Origin: an uncultured Mycoplasmatota bacterium
GTDB taxonomy: Bacteria; Bacillota_I; Bacilli_A; Mycoplasmatales; Mycoplasmoidaceae
Direction: 5' to 3'
Assembly (NCBI GenBank): GCA_949500635.1
Contig: CATAWQ010000019.1
Coordinates: 1 to 13,844, forward strand
Length of the DNA stretch: 13,844 bases
The notes beneath the pieces are model-generated. The model was not told where the DNA came from. It did no database searches and saw nothing but the letters and a program-made list of their open reading frames with translations. How positions within the stretch are numbered: the first letter of the stretch is position 1; each line of letters opens with the position of its first letter. Made by a program: the position numbers and the translations under genes. Shown one piece after another: positions 1 to 8,188 of this stretch.

Positions 1-1051
1 AAACATCTCTTTCTCTTAATTCTTGTGTTGGTTTAATAAATGTACGAGCAATATACCTATTTTTGATTAAACCAATACCATAGGGAATACCAGAAGCTTG
101 TGCATAACCCATAGCAGCATAGTTACCAGATTCAGGAGCACCAATAATCATATCAGCCTTTAAAGGGTGCTCTAAATATAAAAGTTTACCTTGCTTAATT
201 CTTGATAAGTAACAGTTAATTCCGTCAATTGTAGAATCCGGTCTAGCAAAATAAACATATTCAAAGATACATGAATGTTTTGGTTCATTTGCATAAATTG
301 TAGATTTGATTTCTTTTTGCTGAATAAAAACCAATTCACCCTTTTTAACATCCCTCAGAAATTTTGCACCAGTTGAACTGAATGCACATGACTCAGATGA
401 TAGAAGTGTAGATCCATCAGGTAATTGACCTATACACAATGGTCTAATACCATGTGGATCCCTCACACCAATTAACTTATCTTTAGTAGATATCACCAAT
501 GCATACGCACCCTTAATTTCTTTTGTTGTTTTAATAATTGCTTCTTCAATTGTATTGCAGTTGTTTCAATTGTAAGCGATGATGTTGGCAATTACTTCTG
601 AATCAACTGTAGAAACAAACTTACATCCTAATTTTTCATATTTAAATCTTAAAAAATTTGCATTAACCAAGTTTCCGTTGTGAGCAGAAGCTATTTGTCC
701 TTTTTTAGAATTAACAACAAATGGTTGAGCACTTTCAATTCCAGCGCTTCCTGCAGTTGAGTATCTTACATGACCTATGGCAATATTAGGATTATTAAAT
801 GATAATTCATTTAATATATCTTTATTGAATATATCTCCAACATATCCTAAACCTTTTTTACAACCAATACCTAATTTATTATTTATTGCAATGCCAGAAG
901 ATTCTTGACCTCTATGCTGTAAAGCAAATAAAGCATAATAAGTTAACAATGCAACATTATTTTTTTCTGATAAAGAATAAATACCAAAAACTCCACATTC
1001 ATCATGGAATTTATCTTCATCAAAAACATAATTACATTGTACTAAAGACAT
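1..1051 (-). CDS. purF: Amidophosphoribosyltransferase (glutamine PRPP amidotransferase), 3' end outside window
   Basis: Catalyses the first step of de novo purine synthesis, making 5-phosphoribosylamine from PRPP and glutamine in the cytoplasm. The visible 350 residues (family about 470) begin with an 18-residue propeptide followed by CGVFGIYS, so Cys19 is the expected N-terminal nucleophile after cleavage. Other Ntn-amidotransferase motifs follow: LQHRGQESSGI, GHVRYST, AHNGNL and RDPHGIRPL. The transferase half is recognised by EYVYFARPDS, GYAQASGIPY and KNRYIARTFIKPTQ. The PRPP-binding loop lies beyond the window edge. Cys261, just before FEYVYFARPDS, sits where Bacillus-type PurF has an iron-sulfur ligand. 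An in-frame TGA at 566-568 is read as Trp162. The ATG shares its A with the purC stop (TAATG), so the two genes are very probably co-transcribed. Identification is secure. Confidence 0.96.
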
Positions 1052-1758
1052 TATTTACTTAATCTTTTGAAAATTTCTTGATAAGCCTCTTCAATTTTAC
1101 CTAAGTCTCTTCTAAAACGATCCTTGTCTAACTTTTCATTAGTTGTAGCATCTCATAATCTACAAGTGTCTGGAGAAATTTCATCAGCTAATAAAATGTT
1201 ACCATTTTTATATTTTCCAAATTCAATTTTAAAATCAATTAAACGAATGTTTTGTTTTAGAAAGAAATTAACTAATAATTCATTAATTTTTTTTGTATAT
1301 GAATAAATTTTATTTAATTCATCAAATGTAGTAATACCAATAGCAACAGCATGATAGTCATTAATTAATGGGTCTCCTAATGCATCATTTTTGTATGAAA
1401 TTTCTAATACAGGTGTTTTTAAAGGCGTTCCTTCTTCAATACCTAAACGTTTTGCCATACTACCAGCTGCTACATTTCTTACAATTACTTCTAACGGAAT
1501 AATTGTAACTTTTTTACACAATTGATTACGATCATCTATTTTTTTAATAAAGTGAGTCGGAACACCATTGTTCATTAACATTTCAAAAATTATTGTGGTA
1601 ATAGCATTATTCAAAATACCTTTATTACCAATAATACCTTTTTTAGCACCATTTCCTGCAGTTGCATCATCTTTATATTCAATAATTACTTCATCAGTAT
1701 TATTGGTGGCAAATATTTTCTTTGCTTTACCTTCGTATAACATTTCGTTTTTTGACAT
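1051..1758 (-). CDS. purC: Phosphoribosylaminoimidazole-succinocarboxamide (SAICAR) synthase
   Basis: Joins CAIR and aspartate using ATP to give SAICAR in de novo purine synthesis. It has 235 residues, normal for the bacterial enzyme. Visible motifs are YEGKAKKIF at residues 8-16, the first family signature [18 protein letters not shown] at 87-104, [10 protein letters not shown] at 173-182, and [13 protein letters not shown] at 191-203. The Trp in that last motif is encoded by TGA (1153-1155), so a standard-code reading wrongly ends the protein at residue 201. The start at 1758 gives [14 protein letters not shown], the usual N-terminus. It is the first gene of the purC-purF operon, with a single shared base at the junction. 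No purine riboswitch-like leader is evident upstream. No other pur gene is in the window; the rest of the pathway would have to be elsewhere. Confidence 0.97.
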
Positions 1759-1798
1759 AAATTTTTTAAGTAATTTAATACATTAAATTAATGATAAT

Positions 1799-1804
1799 AT
1801 TATA
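1799..1804 (-). promoter_or_regulatory. Likely -10 box of the purCF promoter
   Basis: The minus strand reads TATAAT here, 40 bases upstream of the purC ATG, which would leave a leader of roughly 30 bases. No -35 consensus or Shine-Dalgarno is visible. Such hexamers also occur by chance in A+T-rich DNA; the divergent gene arrangement is what makes this one plausible. Confidence 0.45.
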
Positions 1805-1839
1805 TGAATTAAAAGTTTATTTAAAAATAATAAATATTT

Positions 1840-1845
1840 TATAAT
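1840..1845 (+). promoter_or_regulatory. Likely -10 box of the ridA-permease promoter
   Basis: A perfect TATAAT lies 28 bases upstream of the ridA ATG, predicting a leader of about 20 bases that contains the ribosome binding site. No -35 box is recognisable. It faces away from the purC promoter about 36 bases to its left. Confidence 0.5.
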
Positions 1846-1860
1846 ACTTTAATTGAATAT

Positions 1861-1867
1861 AGAAGGA
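1861..1867 (+). promoter_or_regulatory. Ribosome binding site that decides the ridA start
   Basis: AGAAGGA lies six bases before the ATG at 1874. It supports that ATG over the upstream in-frame TTG at 1853, which would add seven non-conserved residues and lies in front of this site. Confidence 0.75.
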
Positions 1868-1873
1868 AATAAT

Positions 1874-2251
1874 ATGAAAGTAATACACACAAATAAAGCA
1901 CCAGCTGCAGTTGGACCTTACGTTCAAGCGATTGAAGCAGGAAATTTTGTATATGTTTCTGGGCAAATTCCATTTGTTCCAGAAACTATGACAAAAGTTA
2001 GTGAAGATGTTTCTGCACAAACAAAACAATCATTAGAAAATGTTAAAGCAGTATTAGAAGCTGCTGGATGTACACTAAATAATGTTGTACGTTGTGGAAT
2101 CTACATTAAAGATATGAATGATTTTGGAAAAGTTAATGAAGTATATGGACAATACTTTTCAAATCATAAACCCGCAAGAAGTTGTGTTGAAGTCGCTCGT
2201 TTACCAAAAGATGTATTGGTTGAAATTGAAGCAATAGCTTATAAGGGGTAG
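1874..2251 (+). CDS. ridA: RidA family (YjgF/YER057c/UK114) enamine/imine deaminase
   Basis: Small cytoplasmic enzyme that hydrolyses reactive 2-aminoacrylate-type enamines/imines released by PLP-dependent enzymes, protecting other PLP enzymes. Its 125 residues match the family length. Motifs are [13 protein letters not shown] at residues 8-20 (Tyr16 equals the active-site Tyr), SGQIPF at 29-34, and [15 protein letters not shown] at 99-113. Arg102 and Glu117 correspond to the catalytic Arg and Glu of RidA. The family's GPYSQAI reads GPYVQAI here, a minor change. The gene is two bases upstream of an amino acid permease, almost certainly the same transcript, and diverges from purCF. The Bacillus homologue YabJ is encoded beside purR and affects purine regulation, which makes this neighbourhood suggestive. 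Family assignment is secure; the physiological substrate is not known. Confidence 0.95.
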   Translation: MKVIHTNKAPAAVGPYVQAIEAGNFVYVSGQIPFVPETMTKVSEDVSAQTKQSLENVKAVLEAAGCTLNNVVRCGIYIKDMNDFGKVNEVYGQYFSNHKPARSCVEVARLPKDVLVEIEAIAYKG

Positions 2252-2253
2252 AA

Positions 2254-3846
2254 ATGACTTTTAATAAAATCGATAAACAAGTTAGCACTGAACCTGGGGT
2301 TTCACGAAAAACTGCAGCATCAATAGGATTGTTTGGTGCAGTATCTATCATTATTGGTAGTACAGTAGGTGTTGGTATTTTCTTTAAAAATGGTAACATT
2401 TTCAAAAACAATAACGGTAATCCATGAGGTGTTTTATTTTCATGAATTATTGCTTTTGTTGTTGCACTAGCAATTGCATATTCATTTGGTGAAATTGTTA
2501 CATGTAAAACTAAATCAGCAAATTCAGGTTTAGCTGGATGATACGAAAGATTAATTGGATATCGTTCAGGAAGATTAGTAAAGATTCTATTACCATTGTT
2601 ATATTATGGAATTTACGTATTAGTAGATGCGATCTTCTTCTCAGAAGCAATATTTAATTGTTTTTCACAAAATAACAAGATTAATTATGGCAATAGTACA
2701 ATGTGATATGTCATACTGGTAGCACTGGCTGGGATTTTTATTTTTGCTACTTTGAACTTGTTTTGCTCAAAGGCATTGCAAAAAACTTCAAACGTTACAA
2801 CAATACTAAAATTCATTCCATTAGCATTGGTAATTTTTACAGGAATTATCTTTGGGTGTATTAACAAGGATCAAAATTTATTTGTTAACGGTAGCATTAC
2901 CACAACGGATGGACAAGAATATTCTGGCAAATTTAGTTTTACTGGTATGTTAGATTCATTGCCCGCAATTTTCTTTGCTTTTGACTCATTCTTAATCATT
3001 GGAAACATTGCAGGAGAAATGAAAAATCCTAACAAAAATATTCCATTATCAATAGTTGTTTCAATGATTGTTGCTGGAATTTTATATTTATTAGTAACAA
3101 TTGGCCAAATTTGTGTAGGTTGTGGTAGCGCTTATGCTGTATTTGATTTTGTATTTGCAAATAATGCAACTGCAAAATCTGTATTTCACTACATTATCTC
3201 AATCTTTATTTTTATTTCAATATTTGGTGTATTAAATTCAATGACTATGGGTGCCATTAGATCATTTGATTCAGCTGTTGAGGAAGAAATAATTGTTGGA
3301 AGTAAATGAATGAAAAAAATCAGTAATGGTAAATTTTTAATGAAAGGATTTATATTATTGAGTCTAATTACAGCATTCTATACAATAATTTTCGGCATTC
3401 CTTCAGGTGTTATGAATACAGACCAAATTTTTGATGGTGTTTCTAACTTTATTGTGTTAGCGTTCTTTGGAATTTATGCTGTATTATCTGCTGCATCAAT
3501 TTTCAACAGATATAACGGACACGCTCCTGAAGTAATTAAACAAAAATGACAAATTCCTGCGGCTGTAATTGGTTCATTTGGATGCTTTTTTGTTTTTGGA
3601 TACGGATTAATTTGACAGTTCTGCGGTAACATTGCAAATAATGCAAATAATGAATTTAAAGCATGAGGATTATTTAATGAAAACAAGATTACATTAACAT
3701 ATGCACAAGCAGCATTATGGTTCTGAGTAATGTGCGGTATTATGATTCTTGTTCCATTCTTAAATGAATTAGGAATTAAAGCAACAGATAAAAACTATGA
3801 TCAGCCATTTTTTTGACAAAAACAAAAGAAAACTATCGTTGCTTAG
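2254..3846 (+). CDS. APC superfamily amino acid permease
   Basis: Predicted inner-membrane secondary transporter for amino acids, 530 residues, with about 12 hydrophobic segments. The first membrane segment carries IIIGSTVGVGIFF (about residues 32-44), matching the unwound glycine-rich helix of APC transporters that binds the substrate backbone. Downstream are FAFDSFLIIGNIAGEMKNP, which matches the conserved helix-6 and loop region of the family, and a long C-terminal hydrophobic part. Many Trp residues are TGA-coded (for example in NPWGV), so a standard-code reading shatters the gene. The substrate cannot be read from sequence. ATG 2254 follows the ridA stop by two bases, with AAGGGG (2243-2248) as ribosome binding site. 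Pairing with RidA hints that the imported amino acid is deaminated by a PLP enzyme. A terminator follows directly. Confidence 0.9.
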
Positions 3847-3852
3847 CTAATT

Positions 3853-3880
3853 AAATCCTTGTTAATTCAAGGATTTTTTT
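3853..3880 (+). terminator. Intrinsic terminator of the ridA-permease operon
   Basis: A nine-base-pair stem, AAATCCTTG (3853-3861) with CAAGGATTT (3868-3876), and a TTAATT loop run into a T tract at 3874-3880, seven bases after the permease stop. It is the best-formed terminator in the window. Confidence 0.85.
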
Positions 3881-3886
3881 ATTATC

Positions 3887-3892
3887 TATAAT
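3887..3892 (+). promoter_or_regulatory. -10 box of a leaderless tsaC transcript
   Basis: A perfect TATAAT ends six bases before the tsaC ATG. Transcription normally starts about seven bases after the -10 box, so the mRNA should begin at or next to the ATG; there is no Shine-Dalgarno. The context TTATCTATAAT recurs upstream of pstS. The preceding terminator isolates it from the permease. Confidence 0.65.
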
Positions 3893-3898
3893 TAAAAT

Positions 3899-4453
3899 AT
3901 GGAAAAATATAATGAGAGTGAAATAGATGCTATTGAATTTCATTTAAGAAACAACAAATCTGCAATAGTTGATACTGATACAGTTTACGGTATTGTTTCG
4001 CTATCAAGTAATTTAATTTATGACGCTAAGAATCGTCCACACTCAAAAAAATTAGTAGTCTTTATTAAAAATTTTACTAGTGCTGGTATTTTTACACTTA
4101 ATGAAATTAAGGTATTAAAAAAATACTGACCAGGAGAATTGACAGTAATTAAAAATAAAGTAGGATATAGAGTGCCCAATAGTAAATTTTTATTGGATTT
4201 ACTTGATAGAGTAGTATTTTTGTATTCATCTAGCGCTAATATGTCTGGGAAAACACCAATAAAATCTTTTGAAGAAGCTAAAGTTGAATTTAAAAAATCT
4301 AAAGATAAAGTAATTTTTGTTGAGAGTCGTTCAAGACATACAGATGAAGATCAGCCATCAACTATTATAGATTTGGATAAAAATAAAGTTCTTAGAAAAG
4401 GAAAAATTGATGGACAACAAGTATTGATTGAAATGTTACAAGTTAAAAATTAA
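3899..4453 (+). CDS. tsaC: Threonylcarbamoyl-AMP synthase (TsaC/YrdC/Sua5 family)
   Basis: Makes threonylcarbamoyl-AMP from threonine, bicarbonate and ATP, the first step in t6A modification at position 37 of ANN-decoding tRNAs. The protein has 184 residues, close to a single YrdC domain, without the extra C-terminal Sua5 domain. Visible motifs are VDTDTVYGIV near the N-terminus, KNRPHSKKL (the KxR lysine/arginine region), YWPGELT with a TGA-coded Trp, SSSANMSG (the SxN motif), and PSTIIDL near the C-terminus. Together these are diagnostic. ATG 3899 sits immediately after a -10 box, consistent with a leaderless mRNA. The stop codon overlaps the stop of the convergent metalloprotease gene by four bases. 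The other t6A genes (tsaB, tsaD, tsaE) are not in the window. Confidence 0.94.
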
Positions 4454-5163
4454 TGATCATCAATTAGGTTAAGAATTCTTGACAATTCTTTATTTTTAGG
4501 GTTTCATTTATAAACCTCATCTCAAAAGGTTTTTTGATGATGTGGAAATTTAATATGACATAACTCATGAATTATGACTGAATCTATTACATCTTTTGGA
4601 TATGCACCTAATTGATATGAATATAAAATTTCTTTCTTTGAATTTTTACAATAGCCCCACATTGTTATTAGTCATCTAAATTTAATTTTGTACAAAGGCA
4701 AACCAATTTTATTCGCCCATATCCTTGTTGACTTCTTAATATAATCTGTTACGGAAGTATCATAAATTGCTTTAACAATTTCTAATTTTTCTTTTTGGTC
4801 ATCTTTATTTTTTAAATTAATATAAATATTTGAATTTAATATTTCAAATTTATTTGGTAATTTTTTTGCAGTTATTTTCAATATATATTTTTTGTTAAAG
4901 ATATGAATAATGTTTTTTTCTAGATTAATTAATGAACGTTCATTGTGCTTTTGATATCACAAAATAATTGTCTTATAAGTATTAATTAATTCGCGTTCAA
5001 TATCTACATCAGTAAAGCTGTCATTTGCATAGACTGAAATTTCAGCCAATCTATTAATCTTAACTTTAATATTTGAAGATCTTGATTTGTAAAGACGATA
5101 CATAGTCATTTTTCCATCAAGATAAAAATATTTAACTTGGTATCCAATGTCTAGTTTATCCAT
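4450..5163 (-). CDS. YgjP-like (M48/DUF45-type) zinc metallopeptidase
   Basis: Predicted zinc-dependent metalloprotease of 237 residues. The C-terminal half has MWGYCKN (168-174, like the WGSC motif of the YgjP family), then YPKDVIDSVIIHELCHIKF with the zinc motif His199-Glu200-x-x-His203, and HQKTFW, where His209 is the probable third ligand. This HELxH plus HxKxFW spacing is the YgjP-like pattern. The N-terminal half is a poorly conserved, beta-rich basic region. There is no signal peptide or membrane segment, so it is probably cytoplasmic. Biological substrates of this family are unclear. Three Trp codons at least are TGA. The ATG shares a base with the upstream dUTPase stop (TAATG), so both should be translated from one message. 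The gene ends tail-to-tail with tsaC, with no room for a terminator. Confidence 0.85.
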
Positions 5164-5657
5164 TAATAATTATTCTCTTGTCTTTGAAAATTAATTTTAT
5201 TTTTATTAATGTATGATTCTAAAACTTCTGAGACATTAAATCCTAATTTAATACCTAGAATTAAATAATTTCTATATCAATTCATTATTTCAGAAATTGT
5301 ATTTAAATTTTTGATAGAACTAGATAATTCTAGAAAAATTTCAGTTAATTCTTCTTTATTCGCATAAGAATAATGTTCATTAATTTCAACAAAATTTGGA
5401 CAACCCTTTGCTAGGCAAAGAGAAGTAATAAAATGAATACCATCCACATATTCTTCTAAGATAATAGCTTTAGGTGAACATTGTTTATTAGATCAATATT
5501 TAAAAAATCTAATTTCATTTGCTAATTCACAAATTTCAACCAATAAAGCAAATTTTAGTTTGTTAAAAATTTGTTCATATGTAACATTATGATTAGTATG
5601 GATAGTTTTATCCAAAGCGGCCTGCATTTCAAAAATTTTAGATAGATCGATTTTCAT
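5163..5657 (-). CDS. dut: dUTP diphosphatase, all-alpha dimeric type (dUTPase_2 family)
   Basis: Hydrolyses dUTP to dUMP and pyrophosphate, keeping uracil out of DNA and supplying dUMP for thymidylate. The 164-residue protein begins MKIDLSKIFEMQAALDKTI, typical of the family. It carries the metal-binding helices of the all-alpha NTP pyrophosphatase fold: ALLVEICELANEIRFFKYWS (about residues 38-57) and ILEEYVDGIHFITSL (about 66-80), whose Glu and Asp residues would bind magnesium. The Trp in FKYWS is TGA-coded. It is not the common trimeric beta-type dUTPase. The gene lies 15 bases after the pepF stop but has its own TATAAT only six bases before ATG, so it may be made both from the pepF transcript and from a separate leaderless mRNA. 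Confidence 0.92.
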
Positions 5658-5663
5658 ATTTAA

Positions 5664-5669
5664 ATTATA
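5664..5669 (-). promoter_or_regulatory. -10 box of a leaderless dut transcript
   Basis: The minus strand reads TATAATTTAAATATG, with the box ending six bases before the dut ATG. The 20 bases from the box into the coding region (5669 down to 5650) are identical to 7521-7540 in front of the 109-residue membrane protein. It lies in the short gap after the pepF stop. Confidence 0.6.
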
Positions 5670-5672
5670 TTT

Positions 5673-7475
5673 TTATAATTTAGAAAATTTATTAATCATC
5701 TTATCAATAAATTTTTTTGATTCAATATAAAGCTTGTCATTATATAAATCAACATCCAATAATTTAATTGTTTCAAGTGGGGATTTTGATGATCCACTTG
5801 ATAAAAACTCAAAATATTTATTTAGCATATTTTTATCTTTTCCATAAATTCTACTTGCAACGTAAATAGCAACTATTTGACCAATAGCATATTTATATAC
5901 ATAAAAGTTACCGACATAGAAGTGAGAAATTCTGAATATAGTTGATAAGCTATAGGTGTAAGGCGCGATACCTCTTAACTTCTTCTCAGATTGTTTAGTT
6001 AACCCTTCATATTTTTTAATCATTTGAATGTAAAGCTCTTTTAGTGATTCTTTTGTAAATGGTTTAGATTCATTTACATATTGGTTTGCAACATATTCAA
6101 AGTTAGAAAAAATAATTTGTCTTGTAGTAGTTGCAAAAAAATTATGGATTAATTCATCGAGAATCATTCTTTGCATTATTTTATTATTTTTGTATTTATC
6201 TAAAAGATAAAGTGATAGTAATGTCTCATTAACAATTGATGCGATTTCTGCGTAAAATATAGCACAATCTGCATACACTTTTTGTTTTTTATTGAAATAA
6301 AGTGAGTGCATTGAATGACCTAATTCATGTGCTATTGTACTGACTGATCTTAATGTGCCATCAAAATTCATTGAGATGTAATATTTATCCAATCCTTTTG
6401 TGCCACCAATTGAATAGGCTCCAGTTTGTTTGCCGGGTTTTGGTAATCAAGAGATTCAATGTTCATCAAAGGCTTTTTTAACATTAGAAATATATTCATC
6501 ACCTAATGGTGATAAAGATTCAAGAATTATTTTTTTAGTTTGTTCAATTGTAACTTTAACTTGCTTTTTACTTAAATCAACAGTTTTGTCTCATGGTTCT
6601 AGTTTTTTTAATCCTAATTGTTTTTTTAGTAATGCCTTAATTTTTTTTACATATTTATCTTCAGAAAATTTAAAAGTTTCAACCATTTTATAAATATGAA
6701 GAATTAAGTCTTCTTTGATCTCATCTGCATCAGCTGCCGCATCAATATAATCTTTGTAGTTACGTAATTTTGCATACGTATTTAAAGTTAAATAATTGTA
6801 ATACAAAGTTTGAGTCAATGTTGATTCAAATTGATGATAAGCTAAATTAAAATTAATTCATGTGGATCTCCTTACAGCACGATCATTGCTTTTTAATAAT
6901 TTTGATACATCAGCTACTGTTTTAATGGGTATCTTCTTTCCTTTTGAATTAATCGCATCATTAAATTTAATATCATTATCAGTTAAAGTGGAAAAGGTTG
7001 AATCTGCTGCTCCATTTGTGATAGAAACTTTTGATAATAATTTTTCTTCAATATCAGATAGAATGTGTTTTTTAGTTTTAAAAATCAAATCAAAAGATCT
7101 TTGATATTCTCTTAAAGAATTATCTATTAGATAATTACGAATCAGTTTTTCGTTTTTTAAAACTACATTATCGTAACTACTTAATTTAACAGAATATTCG
7201 TTTGCCTTAACCTGTAATTTTTGAATATAAGAAATTCATTTTGGATTAGATAAATCTTCTTGGTAATTATTTGAAATATAATTTGATAATCTATTAGAAA
7301 TAATTTCTAATTTTTCATTAGTTTTAATTCATTTCTTGAAATTATTTAATGATTTATAAAAATCAGGGAATTGTTTAACAACTTCATTTTGTATTTTATT
7401 TCATTCATCAAATAATTGATCAAGAGAATTACCTTTTAGAATATCTTCTAAATCTCATCCATAGTTGTTATTCAT
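5673..7475 (-). CDS. pepF: Oligoendopeptidase F (M3B family zinc peptidase)
   Basis: Cytoplasmic zinc endopeptidase that cuts oligopeptides, probably recycling imported or intracellular peptides to amino acids. The 600 residues match the usual PepF length. The zinc site is STIAHELGHSMHS with His383, Glu384 and His387, and the third ligand is Glu410 in FYAEIASIVNE. Before it lies the family's GAYSIGGTKGLDKYYISMNFDGTL segment, split here as GAYSIGG and YISMNFDGTL. After it are PYTYSLSTIF and YKYAIGQIVA, the substrate-side motifs of M3 peptidases. The N-terminal half is the helical oligopeptidase domain. About ten Trp codons are TGA, which breaks the gene into pieces under the standard code. ATG at 7475 gives MNNNYGWDLEDI, matching typical PepF starts. 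It is first in the pepF-dut-metalloprotease group and has a -10 box seven bases upstream of ATG. Confidence 0.96.
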
Positions 7476-7482
7476 ACTAAAA

Positions 7483-7488
7483 ATTATA
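7483..7488 (-). promoter_or_regulatory. -10 box of a leaderless pepF transcript
   Basis: The minus strand reads TATAAT, ending seven bases before the pepF ATG. The expected start point is at or beside the ATG and there is no Shine-Dalgarno. It is divergent from the promoter at 7521 across a 57-base intergenic region. Confidence 0.6.
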
Positions 7489-7520
7489 TTAATAATATAT
7501 TAATTTAAAAATCATAAGTT

Positions 7521-7526
7521 TATAAT
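7521..7526 (+). promoter_or_regulatory. -10 box of a leaderless transcript for the 109-residue membrane protein
   Basis: TATAAT ends six bases before the ATG at 7533. The stretch 7521-7540 is identical to the dut start on the other strand and one base different from the tsaC start over its first 15 bases. Confidence 0.6.
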
Positions 7527-7532
7527 TTAAAT

Positions 7533-7862
7533 ATGAAAATAAAAGATTTACTAAATAAATTCTCTATAGGTATAGGGAAAGAAGCACCAGAATTTCCAGA
7601 TGAAATTCAAAAACACATCACCAAATATAAAAAACAAAAAAAATCTTCTTTAAAAGCACTATATTTAAATGTTAAATTACAACTTGATTCTAAAAAATTA
7701 ATACTTGATAATGAAGCTATCAATTTATTGACTGCCCTAGAATTTTTGATTAATGAAAAAGAAGAAAAAGCTAATCGTATTAGAATTATTGGTATTGCTA
7801 TTATTACACCTATTGCTTCATTATTAATAACATTAATATTTAATTTAATACTTAAAAAATAG
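7533..7862 (+). CDS. Unrecognised small C-terminally anchored membrane protein
   Basis: I do not recognise this 109-residue protein. The first 85 residues are strongly charged and lysine-rich, with no tryptophan and no TGA codon. They include a probable helical part (about 45-82: KALYLNVKLQL, NEAINLLTALEFL, EKEEKANRIR). The last 25 residues are one hydrophobic segment (IIGIAIITPIASLLITLIFNLIL) ending in two lysines, so the topology is probably cytoplasmic with a C-terminal anchor. It is likely real: it has a -10 box at the leaderless spacing seen for its neighbours and codon use like them, and it fills the gap between divergent pepF and ybaB. The ybaB start follows 20 bases after its stop. 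In many bacteria the gene before ybaB-recR is dnaX; this protein shows no similarity to DnaX. An antisense reading frame over the same bases is a shadow. Confidence 0.75.
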   Translation: MKIKDLLNKFSIGIGKEAPEFPDEIQKHITKYKKQKKSSLKALYLNVKLQLDSKKLILDNEAINLLTALEFLINEKEEKANRIRIIGIAIITPIASLLITLIFNLILKK

Positions 7863-7867
7863 ATAGA

Positions 7868-7873
7868 TATAAT
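7868..7873 (+). promoter_or_regulatory. -10 box upstream of ybaB-recR
   Basis: TATAAT ends nine bases before the ybaB ATG and lies just after the stop of the membrane protein. The mRNA would have only a few leader bases. No Shine-Dalgarno is visible. Confidence 0.5.
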
Positions 7874-7882
7874 TTTAGCGAT

Positions 7883-8188
7883 ATGAACTTTCAAAATTTA
7901 ATGCAACAAGCTCAAAAAATGCAAAGAGAAATGAATAAAAAGATTGCAGATTTTGAAGCTAAAGAATTTGAATATAATTACCAAAATTCTTCAGTAATTG
8001 TTAAATTAACTGGTAAATTAGAAATTAAAAATATTGTCATTAACGATGTTTTAGTAGATCCTGAAGATAAAACCACTCTTCAAGATATGGTAGCTGAAGC
8101 GGTTAATGCTGCAATTAAAGCAGTTTCTCAACAAAAAGATGCTATTACACAATCAGCAATGCCTAAAGGCATGGGTGGATTGTTCTAA
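7883..8188 (+). CDS. ybaB: YbaB/EbfC family nucleoid-associated DNA-binding protein
   Basis: Small dimeric nucleoid-associated protein that binds DNA and is widely encoded directly before recR. It has 101 residues, normal for the family. The N-terminus MNFQNLMQQAQKMQREMNKK is the typical amphipathic helix, followed by the central beta region (VIVKLTGKLEIKNIVI), LVDPEDKTTLQDMVAEAVNAAIKA, and a methionine/glycine-rich tail PKGMGGLF that closely matches family members. It has no Trp. The stop and the recR ATG share one base (TAATG), indicating translational coupling. A promoter-like box sits nine bases upstream. Identification is secure; its exact role in a minimal mycoplasma genome is unknown. 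Confidence 0.94.
   Translation: MNFQNLMQQAQKMQREMNKKIADFEAKEFEYNYQNSSVIVKLTGKLEIKNIVINDVLVDPEDKTTLQDMVAEAVNAAIKAVSQQKDAITQSAMPKGMGGLF

Noticed and set aside
1124..1306. Plus-strand open frame opposite purC
   Set aside because: Antisense shadow of a conserved gene; no ribosome binding site or family motif.
1853..1873. TTG at 1853 as an upstream start for ridA
   Set aside because: It precedes the AGAAGGA ribosome binding site and adds residues absent from the family; ATG 1874 fits better.
2254..3846. Permease seeming split into several short genes
   Set aside because: The breaks are all TGA codons at Trp positions; with code 4 it is one intact 530-residue frame. The same holds for pepF, the metalloprotease, pstS and pstCA.
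7607..7894. Minus-strand 95-residue open frame over the small membrane protein
   Set aside because: Its plus-strand partner has a matching promoter and hydrophobic tail; the antisense frame has neither a start signal nor similarity.
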